Of a DNA stretch of 13,329 bases, positions 4,792 through 13,329 are shown in pieces. The position numbers and the translations under genes were made by a program. Each line of letters opens with the position of its first letter. Positions within the stretch are counted from its first letter, which is position 1. Under the pieces are notes generated by a model, which was not told the origin of the DNA, ran no database searches, and saw only the letters and a list, made by a program, of their open reading frames with translations. Source of the DNA: Candidatus Sulfotelmatobacter sp. (GTDB lineage: Bacteria > Acidobacteriota > Terriglobia > Terriglobales > SbA1); the NCBI GenBank assembly GCA_030151135.1, contig JASLEQ010000753.1, positions 1 to 13,329 of the forward strand, read 5' to 3'.

Positions 4792-7317
4792 ATGCTCTCT
4801 GACGCCACTATTCTCAGACACATCGCCCGCCAGTCAAAGCGGCAGGCCGGATATAAGCAGCTCATCCGAGAACTTGGACTTCACGGCGAAGAGCGCCGCG
4901 AACTGGTTGATCATCTGCGCAAGATGGTGAGAAGCGGGCAACTCATTCCTATCGACTCTGATCAGTATCAACTACCCCAGGCGGCAGCGGACAAGAACCT
5001 CATCGCAGGGCGCCTGACTATGCACCGTGACGGCTTCGGTTTCGTGATTCCCGATCCCAAGTCGCTGCCCTCAAGATTGAAATCAAAACTCACTGGGGAC
5101 ATTTTCATCCCGCCACACCAGATCGGTAATGCGATGCACGGCGACATGGTGCTGGTGGACATTGCGAATATCCGAGATGACGGGCGCGCCGAAGGGCGCA
5201 TTGTCCGCCCCATCAACCGCGCACATCCCACTGTCGTTGGCATTTTCCACTACGGCAGCCGCAGAAATTACGTCACTCCGATCGACACGAAAATCACTCA
5301 GGAAATTGTGATCCCTGAAGGAAACGAATATCCAAAGGACTCTGCATCGTCCGCAGCTGAAAATTCTGCAACGACTGAAGCGCAGAAAACGGTGGTATCG
5401 CGAAGAAAGAAGTCGGTCGACCGCGTTCTCGGTGACGAAGCGGCGCGTCACGGAGATTGGTCGAATCTGGAAGGTCTGGTAGTCGATGTGGAAATCACCG
5501 ACTGGCCGAGCGCAACCCAAAACCCCCGCGGGAAGGTCATCGAGATTCTCGGCCGCGAAGACGACTTCGGGGTTGATGTGGAAATCACGATCCGCAAGTT
5601 CCATCTGCCGCATCATTTCCCGCCGGCTACGCTCGAAGAAGCGCAACGCATTCCGTCGACGATTTCTGCCCCCGCGTTGCATCGACGCCGCGATTTCCGC
5701 TCGCTGCCGATCGTCACGATTGACGGCGAGACCGCACGTGATTTCGACGACGCTGTCCTAGTCCGCATACTGCCTAACAATAATTTCGAGCTACAGGTGC
5801 ACATTGCGGACGTAGCCGAGTACGTCGCGCCGGGCAGCGCCCTTGACCAGGAAGCGCGGCTGCGCGGCACCAGCGTCTACTTCCCGGATCGCTCCGTGCC
5901 CATGCTGCCGCTCGAACTCTCGACTGACATTTGCAGCCTGCGCCCTCATGTCGATCGGCTGGTGCAGTCCTGCATCATGGAAATCGATCACCGCGGCGAG
6001 ATGGTGCGCTACGAACTCTGCGAAGGCATCATTCGTTCTGCCGAACGCATGACCTACACCGCGGTAAATGACGTGTTGGAAGGAGACGAATCGCAGCGGA
6101 ATCGGTACGCTCCACTCGTCGGCAACTTTGAGCTCATGCGCGACCTCGCTCAGATTCTCAAGCGCAAGCGAGAGCGCCGCGGCTCGATCGACTTTGACCT
6201 TCCCGAGCCGGTTATCGAATTCGACGAGTTTGGACTAATGAAGTCCATTGCGCGCTCCGAGCGCAACATCGCTCATCGCCTCATCGAAGAATTCATGCTC
6301 GCCGCAAACGAAACGGTTGCGCATCATCTGGACTCGCACCGTATCGCGAGCCTCTACCGCATCCACGAGAAGCCCGACGCGAAACGCGTTTACGATTTCG
6401 AAACCATCGCCGCGACTTTCGGCTATTCGCTTGGGGTGGGCGCACTCCCCATCCATCGCGTCCAGATGAAAGCTGATCGCCGGGCTGCTTACGGTACGGG
6501 CAAACGAGTGCGACAGATCGAAGTCCCGCAGGATGTCCACATCACGCCGCGCATGTACCAGAAGCTCACGGAAAAGATCGCCGGCAAGCCGGAAGAACGA
6601 ATTCTCAGCTACCTTATGCTGCGCAGCCTGAAGCAGGCGCGTTACTCGGAACAGAACATGGGCCACTTTGCGCTGGCTGCGCCGACATACACACATTTCA
6701 CCAGCCCGATTCGGCGCTACCCGGATCTGATCGTGCATCGCATTCTGAAAAGTGTCTTAAGCGAAAGTGAGTCGAATACTGCTGAGGTGGGCTTGACCGG
6801 AACCTCTGTCGCCACACGATCATCGACCGAGGACGCGCCGTCGCCGTGGTCCAAGCGACGCGACCACAAAGCCCATCGCGAAGATCACGCCCCACTCTCC
6901 GGTCCGATCCCGCTGGAAGAACTCCACGAAATCGCCGAAGAATCGAGCCAGTCCGAGCGGCGTGCTGATGAGGCTGAACGCGAGCTCATGGAATGGAAGA
7001 AATCCAAATTCATGCAAGACCGGATCGGAGAAGACTTCGATGGCCTCATCACTAGCGTGACCAAGTTCGGGTTCTTCGTCGAACTCACGGATCTGTTCGT
7101 CGAAGGCCTGGTACCGCTCAACACGCTGATTGACGACCGCTACACCTATCACGAGAACACACGGGAAATCATCGGCCAGCACTCGCGCAAAACCTACCGT
7201 ATTGGCAACCGCCTGCGTGTGATTGTCGACCGCATTGATCCGGTCGAGAGGAAGATCAACTTCGCGGTGAGGGAAGAAGTAAGGACGAAACCTCCAAAAC
7301 GGCGCAAGAAACGGTAA
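4792..7317 (+). CDS. rnr: ribonuclease R, 3'-5' exoribonuclease
   Basis: RNase R degrades structured RNA (mRNA, rRNA, defective tRNA) from the 3' end, releasing nucleoside 5'-monophosphates. The 841-residue protein has the expected order: an N-terminal winged-helix-like region (1-65), cold-shock OB folds (the first near 69-135, with GRLTMHRDGFGFVIPD), the RNB catalytic domain (about 295-650) and an S1 domain (about 747-833), then a basic KRRKKR tail. The catalytic cluster is intact as D311-G-E-T-A-R-D317-F-D319-D320. HFTSPIRRYPDL near 634-645 is another RNB hallmark. It is slightly longer than E. coli RNase R (813) because of polar insertions at about 183-213 and 658-702. The ATG at 4792 gives a normal N-terminus but has no Shine-Dalgarno, only a heptamer repeat. 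RNase II is excluded by the size and the winged-helix start. The gene is single and converges with acnA. Confidence 0.96.
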   Translation: MLSDATILRHIARQSKRQAGYKQLIRELGLHGEERRELVDHLRKMVRSGQLIPIDSDQYQLPQAAADKNLIAGRLTMHRDGFGFVIPDPKSLPSRLKSKLTGDIFIPPHQIGNAMHGDMVLVDIANIRDDGRAEGRIVRPINRAHPTVVGIFHYGSRRNYVTPIDTKITQEIVIPEGNEYPKDSASSAAENSATTEAQKTVVSRRKKSVDRVLGDEAARHGDWSNLEGLVVDVEITDWPSATQNPRGKVIEILGREDDFGVDVEITIRKFHLPHHFPPATLEEAQRIPSTISAPALHRRRDFRSLPIVTIDGETARDFDDAVLVRILPNNNFELQVHIADVAEYVAPGSALDQEARLRGTSVYFPDRSVPMLPLELSTDICSLRPHVDRLVQSCIMEIDHRGEMVRYELCEGIIRSAERMTYTAVNDVLEGDESQRNRYAPLVGNFELMRDLAQILKRKRERRGSIDFDLPEPVIEFDEFGLMKSIARSERNIAHRLIEEFMLAANETVAHHLDSHRIASLYRIHEKPDAKRVYDFETIAATFGYSLGVGALPIHRVQMKADRRAAYGTGKRVRQIEVPQDVHITPRMYQKLTEKIAGKPEERILSYLMLRSLKQARYSEQNMGHFALAAPTYTHFTSPIRRYPDLIVHRILKSVLSESESNTAEVGLTGTSVATRSSTEDAPSPWSKRRDHKAHREDHAPLSGPIPLEELHEIAEESSQSERRADEAERELMEWKKSKFMQDRIGEDFDGLITSVTKFGFFVELTDLFVEGLVPLNTLIDDRYTYHENTREIIGQHSRKTYRIGNRLRVIVDRIDPVERKINFAVREEVRTKPPKRRKKR

Positions 7318-7351
7318 TCCCGAGCTATCCGGCGGTTATCCGGGCGCTGGC

Positions 7352-10174
<2,823 letters not shown>

Positions 10175-10181
10175 GATGGCC

Positions 10182-10194
10182 TTCCTTAAAGGAA
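10182..10194. promoter_or_regulatory. perfect palindrome overlapping the acnA ribosome binding site
   Basis: TTCCTT (10182-10187) and AAGGAA (10189-10194) form a perfect inverted repeat around one base. In the acnA mRNA the Shine-Dalgarno lies in one arm, so the sequence could form a small hairpin (UUCC/GGAA with a five-base loop) that reduces ribosome access, or act as a DNA operator. A short palindrome like this may also be chance. Confidence 0.3.
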
Positions 10195-10300
10195 TGAGTG
10201 CTGGGACCGCAATTTAATAGTGTAATCCGTCAGCAGGGGGAATTAGTAGGGCGGCGATCTTGATTCTCGACCGAGGCAAACGGGTTTCCGACTAAGAACA

Positions 10301-10329
10301 GGAACGACACGAGGAAAACGTGTAGTTCC
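10301..10329 (-). terminator. hairpin terminator behind fmt
   Basis: Arms GGAACGACACG (10301-10311) and CGTGTAGTTCC (10319-10329) pair at 10 of 11 positions around a 7-base loop. The stem begins three bases after the fmt stop codon. On the minus strand it is followed by TGTTCTT, a weak U-rich tract. Position and stability fit an intrinsic terminator separating fmt from acnA. Confidence 0.65.
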
Positions 10330-10332
10330 CGC

Positions 10333-11268
10333 TTACGTCCCTAGTTTCTCGCCAGGTTTTGGCTTGTAACCCTGGAGAAAGTCTCGAACTGTCGTTCGTT
10401 TCTTTCCCTCCAACTGGAGCTCGAGCAGTTCGAGAGTTGTGTCGTGTCCGCAACCAACGAGCAGCGAATTGTTCTCTATCCGGATCTCGGCTGGTGGGAG
10501 AGACGAATTGATTGGCCGGAGCTTGTGAAACTGAAGATTCTTGCCGCGGAATTTCGTATACGCGCCAGGCCACGGCTGGAATCCCCGGAAGCGGTCAAAG
10601 ATTTGGGTCGCCGAGCGGGAGAAGTCAATGGACCCATCTTCTTTTTTCAGGATGGGAGCGAGCGATGATTTCGAGTCGTCTTGCTTGCGCGGCTGGATGG
10701 TGCCGGTCGGCAGTCGACGGAGTGTTTCAACAACAAGATCGGCTCCTTGAGTGGCAAGCTGCGGCGCAAGCGTTTCAGCGGTGTCTTCCGCGCCGATCGC
10801 GAGTTCTTGTTGCAGAAGGATGTCGCCTGTGTCGAGGCCGGCGTCAATTCGCATAGTTGTGTTGCCGGTGATGGTTTCTCCCTGAGCAATAGCCCACTGA
10901 ATGGGAGCGGCGCCACGGTATTTCGGCAGCAGCGAAGCATGGAGATTGATGTTGCCGAGGGGTGGAAGATCGAGCATCCACTGGGGAATAATGCGGCCAT
11001 ATCCGACGATGATAATGGCGTCGGGTTTGATCGCAATGAGCTGCGCTCGAAATTCCTCATTTGTCTTGATACGTTCTGGCTGGCTGATTGGAAGTTCCAG
11101 CTTCAGTGCAGATTGTTTGACGGGCGAGGCGACGAGTTCGAGGCCGCGCCCTTTCGGGCGATCCGGTGGAGTGACGACAAGGTGCAGGCGATGTCCGGAT
11201 TCGGCTAACTTCTCCAGTGTGGGAACTGCGAATTGGGGCGTACCACAGAAAACCAGATCGAGAGGCAT
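10333..11268 (-). CDS. fmt: methionyl-tRNA formyltransferase
   Basis: Fmt uses 10-formyltetrahydrofolate to formylate initiator Met-tRNA, making fMet-tRNA for translation start. The 311-residue product (E. coli 315) begins MPLDLVFCGTPQFAVP, as the family does. It keeps the catalytic residues N108 and H110 in NINLHASLLPKYRGAAPIQWAI and D146 in GLDTGDIL. The C-terminal OB-like tRNA-binding domain (about 210-311) includes FRGFQPWPGAYT. The frame stays open upstream to 11352, but the added 28 residues do not belong to the family, so the internal ATG at 11268 is chosen. No clear Shine-Dalgarno precedes it. The usual partner def (peptide deformylase) is not adjacent. mntH lies 115 bases upstream on the same strand with a hairpin between them, so co-transcription is uncertain. 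A hairpin follows the gene. Confidence 0.96.
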   Translation of the reverse strand: MPLDLVFCGTPQFAVPTLEKLAESGHRLHLVVTPPDRPKGRGLELVASPVKQSALKLELPISQPERIKTNEEFRAQLIAIKPDAIIIVGYGRIIPQWMLDLPPLGNINLHASLLPKYRGAAPIQWAIAQGETITGNTTMRIDAGLDTGDILLQQELAIGAEDTAETLAPQLATQGADLVVETLRRLPTGTIQPRKQDDSKSSLAPILKKEDGSIDFSRSATQIFDRFRGFQPWPGAYTKFRGKNLQFHKLRPINSSLPPAEIRIENNSLLVGCGHDTTLELLELQLEGKKRTTVRDFLQGYKPKPGEKLGT

Positions 11269-11308
11269 AGAGAAATTGCAATCGTAATCGTCGAACGGGC
11301 GATTTGTG

Positions 11309-11326
11309 GCGGAAACTATTTTCCGC
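11309..11326. other. perfect 7-bp hairpin between mntH and fmt
   Basis: GCGGAAA (11309-11315) and TTTCCGC (11320-11326) pair perfectly around a 4-base loop, a compact stable stem-loop in the 115-base gap between the mntH stop and the fmt start. On the minus strand no T-run follows, so it is not a classical terminator. It could attenuate read-through, protect the mntH mRNA 3' end, or sit in the fmt leader. Confidence 0.45.
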
Positions 11327-11383
11327 GGCGCCTGGTGTGCTCGGAGCACCAACGAATTTCGGCTGCCCGCACTCCTGGCAGTT

Positions 11384-12817
11384 TTAAGGAGCGCCTGTAA
11401 TCAGATGCCACGCTGTTTTTAGAGAGTCCGGCAGGCCGTAGATGTCCATCGCGGTGATCAGGATAGCACTGGCCCATCCGGCTGCCAGAAGGAAATACCC
11501 GTTTGACCATTTGCCCATGCGATTTTGGGAACTGGTGAAATGCAGCAGCGGAAACATGGCGAATGGGAGTTGCAGAGCAAGGACTACCTGGCTCAAGGTT
11601 AAGAGATTGGTAACGCTGCTCTCGCCGCGGACGCCGATGATCAGGACCGCCGGCAAAATGGCCAACGAACGGGTGATGAGCCGGCGCACCCATGGCTTAA
11701 TGCGCCAGTGCATGAATCCTTCCATAACGACCTGGCCGGCGAGGGTTCCGGTGATAGTGCTGCTTTGTCCAGCAGCCAGTAGGGCAACCGCGAACAATGT
11801 GCTGGCGCTCAGAGTGCCTAACAACGGCGCTAAAGTAAGGTACGCGACGCGAATCCAATCACTATCTGCGCTGAATGAGACGAACTTCCCGCCCGGGACC
11901 AGGACACCAGTTTTTCCGTAGAAGACTATAGCGGCCAATACCATGATGGCAGCGTTTACGAAGAATGCCACGGTGAGCGCCACTGTGGAATCAATGGTGT
12001 TGAACTGAAGAGCGCGGCGGATGGACGAATCATCTTTCTGCAGGCGGCGGCTTTGCACCAGGGCCGAGTGCAGGTAAAGGTTGTGGGGCATGACTGTGGC
12101 GCCGATGATGCCAATAGCCACATAGATCATTCCGGAATGGCGAAGGGACGGGATGAGGAAGGAGCGTCCGAGTTCCAGAAAGCCCGGTTGAGTTTCCGGG
12201 AGGACGAAGATCTCGATGAAGTAACAGATGCCGATGGTTGCGACCAAGACCAGGACCACGGCCTCGATGGTGCGCATGCCGAAACGTTGCAGGCCCAGTA
12301 GCAGAAGGACGTCCAGTCCGGTGATGATGACCGCCCAGAGCAGCGGGATGTGAAACAGAAGATTCAGAGCAACGGCGCTTCCGAGGACTTCAGCGAGATC
12401 ACAGGCGCCAATCGCTATTTCGCCCATGATCCAGTTCGGCCAGCGGGTCCAGGACGGATACCAGTCGCGGCAGCATTGCGCAAGATCCTTACCGGTAACA
12501 ACTCCGAGCCGCGCGGAGATTACCTGCATGAAGATCGCCATGAGGCTGGCGAGGCCGACGACCCAAAGTAAAGCGTACTTGAACTGCGCCCCACCCTGGA
12601 GATCGGTTCCCCAGTTGCCAGGATCCATGTAACCAACGCTAACGAGAATCGCTGGTCCCACAAAGGCACGCCACTGCTCCCAGAAGCTAGCCTGATGGTG
12701 AGGAACTTCGATAGAGCCGTGAACATTTTCCAGGGAGAGATGGCCGGAAGAGCGGCTGGATGCGGAGCCAGGAAGGGGTGCAAAGTTGGCTTTACTAGGA
12801 CGGTTCTCCTGGTTCAT
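11384..12817 (-). CDS. mntH: Nramp-family divalent metal (Mn2+) transporter
   Basis: This 477-residue inner-membrane protein belongs to the Nramp/MntH family, which imports Mn2+ (and Fe2+) with protons. After a hydrophilic N-terminal tail of about 48 residues come about eleven hydrophobic segments. Segment 1 carries the metal-binding motif D65-P-G-N68, and segment 6 carries A240-T-V-M243-P-H245-N. The Asp, Asn and Met are the metal ligands in characterised Nramps, and the Met favours transition metals over Ca2+ or Mg2+. NLYLHSALVQSR follows as in the family. The ATG at 12817 has GGGGAG about nine bases upstream. The N-terminal tail is longer than in E. coli MntH (412 residues). A TATACT -10-like sequence and three GTTAAC repeats upstream suggest metal-dependent control. 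fmt lies downstream on the same strand. Specificity for Mn over Fe is inferred. Confidence 0.94.
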   Translation of the reverse strand: MNQENRPSKANFAPLPGSASSRSSGHLSLENVHGSIEVPHHQASFWEQWRAFVGPAILVSVGYMDPGNWGTDLQGGAQFKYALLWVVGLASLMAIFMQVISARLGVVTGKDLAQCCRDWYPSWTRWPNWIMGEIAIGACDLAEVLGSAVALNLLFHIPLLWAVIITGLDVLLLLGLQRFGMRTIEAVVLVLVATIGICYFIEIFVLPETQPGFLELGRSFLIPSLRHSGMIYVAIGIIGATVMPHNLYLHSALVQSRRLQKDDSSIRRALQFNTIDSTVALTVAFFVNAAIMVLAAIVFYGKTGVLVPGGKFVSFSADSDWIRVAYLTLAPLLGTLSASTLFAVALLAAGQSSTITGTLAGQVVMEGFMHWRIKPWVRRLITRSLAILPAVLIIGVRGESSVTNLLTLSQVVLALQLPFAMFPLLHFTSSQNRMGKWSNGYFLLAAGWASAILITAMDIYGLPDSLKTAWHLITGAP

Positions 12818-12858
12818 TACGACGGGCTCCCCAAGCAGATAGTCCCCCAGAGTCTGAT

Positions 12859-12898
12859 GTTAACGAGTATACATCGTTTGCGGTTAACTACGGTTAAC
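12859..12898 (-). promoter_or_regulatory. mntH promoter region with three GTTAAC operator-like repeats
   Basis: The palindromic hexamer GTTAAC occurs at 12859-12864, 12883-12888 and 12893-12898. The last two are spaced by 10 bases (one helical turn) and share the longer direct repeat CGGTTAAC. Between the first and second lies TATACT on the minus strand (plus 12866-12871), a good -10 hexamer, flanked by AACGA and TCGTT as a further 5-bp inverted repeat (12862-12866, 12874-12878). No strong -35 is seen at 16-18 bases, which fits an activated or unusual promoter. The repeats overlap the core promoter, so a repressor of MntR/DtxR or Fur/Mur type is plausible; which one is unknown. Confidence 0.5.
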
Positions 12899-13005
12899 GA
12901 GGTGAGATGCGATGGGCGGAGCCGGTCGTCTTGGGCGGGTCTCAAGTGCAGTCGACGAATTCCGCATCTGGCGACTCCCTGCAGGGCCTGGATGCACGGT
13001 CCTGA

Positions 13006-13329
13006 CTACATGTGAATGCGGTTGGAGAGGATCAGGACCAGCGTCGCTGTGCCTACCAGGATCCATAGGGTTATGCCCTGGAGGAGCGGGCGGACTCCGA
13101 CTTGTTGCAGAGTTTTCTTACTCAGGCCGGTCCCAATGAGGAAAAGCGTCACCGTGAGACCGATTTTGCCCAGGCGGTTCAGTGCCGCAAAAGCCGGGTG
13201 GAAGGTAGGAAGACTTGTGTTGAGGAGCGCGGCTACACAAAAGAAGAGAATGAACCAGGGCCATTGGATTCGCGCTTTGCTCTTCAGCGTGAATGCGGTG
13301 GCAATAGAGAGCGGTACGATCCAGAGGGC
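13006..13329 (-). CDS. YeiH/UPF0324-type membrane protein, C-terminal part
   Basis: Only the last 107 residues lie in the window; the gene starts beyond the right edge. Three to four hydrophobic segments are visible, around residues 25-42, 54-71 and 84-103 of the fragment, with the first residues probably belonging to another. The ending GVRPLLQGITLWILVGTATLVLI matches, from memory, the end of the YeiH family (Cons_hypoth698, formerly UPF0324). These are inner-membrane proteins often annotated as putative sulfate exporters without firm evidence. The preceding KIGLTVTLFLIGTGLS also fits the penultimate segment of that family. The reading frame is open from the window edge to the TAG at 13006. 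It lies 188 bases upstream of mntH on the same strand; with operator repeats and a -10 in the gap, mntH probably has its own promoter. Confidence 0.78.
   Translation of the reverse strand, partial: ALWIVPLSIATAFTLKSKARIQWPWFILFFCVAALLNTSLPTFHPAFAALNRLGKIGLTVTLFLIGTGLSKKTLQQVGVRPLLQGITLWILVGTATLVLILSNRIHM

Noticed and set aside
5083..5682. A 199-codon minus-strand frame inside rnr
   Set aside because: It lies entirely within the well-supported RNase R gene and is an antisense shadow.
7318..7351. CCGG repeats between rnr and acnA as a shared terminator
   Set aside because: Only a four-base CCGG stem forms and there is no T-run on either strand; the TATCCGG copies are direct rather than inverted repeats.
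11269..11352. A 28-residue N-terminal extension of Fmt starting at 11352
   Set aside because: The Fmt family begins at the MPLDLVFCGTP block; the extension resembles no leader and lies across the intergenic hairpin.
12977..12986. Palindrome CCCTGCAGGG downstream of the YeiH-like gene as a terminator
   Set aside because: It leaves almost no loop and has no T-run; such short GC palindromes are common in this base composition.

Overview
This window is 13.3 kb of ordinary bacterial chromosome: densely packed, moderately GC-rich (high 50s by eye, not calculated), with mostly housekeeping genes on both strands. No mobile element, CRISPR array, rRNA or tRNA gene was seen. The gene mix suggests a soil or environmental bacterium of the Acidobacteriota (Koribacter/Terriglobia type). 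It includes a REC-PilZ regulator, a small Cys-rich protein started at TTG, a Tat-signal protein, an AcnA with an Ala-rich insert and an Nramp transporter. This placement is an inference from memory of similar genomes.

Left part (1-3433): bases 1-326 hold no gene I can support. A long imperfect hairpin (327-366) follows a minus-strand HU-type histone-like gene (384-680). A 313-base divergent spacer then leads to a plus-strand Cys-rich protein of unknown function (994-1650, TTG start with a good SD). That gene converges with folK (minus, 1713-2201, folate biosynthesis). Divergent from folK is a REC-PilZ protein (2342-3073), a likely cyclic-di-GMP effector, followed by a small helical protein of 77 residues (3200-3433).

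Middle part (3500-7317): a minus-strand gene (3500-4609) encodes a protein with a twin-arginine signal. Its body looks like the DUF2419/Qng1 queuosine-salvage family. It is transcribed divergently from rnr (RNase R, 4792-7317). The 182-base spacer holds a good minus-strand promoter, a 13-base palindrome and a heptamer repeat. The pairing is suggestive: RNase R releases 5'-nucleotides from tRNA, and Qng1 enzymes free queuine from queuosine 5'-monophosphate. The export signal argues against a simple shared cytoplasmic pathway.

Right part (7352-13329): four minus-strand genes. In transcription order they are the C-terminal end of a YeiH/UPF0324 membrane protein (cut by the window edge), mntH (Mn2+/H+ Nramp transporter), fmt (Met-tRNA formyltransferase) and acnA (aconitase). 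A triple GTTAAC repeat overlaps a likely -10 element in front of mntH and is a candidate metal-responsive operator. A strong hairpin ends fmt. acnA and rnr converge with only 34 bases between them.
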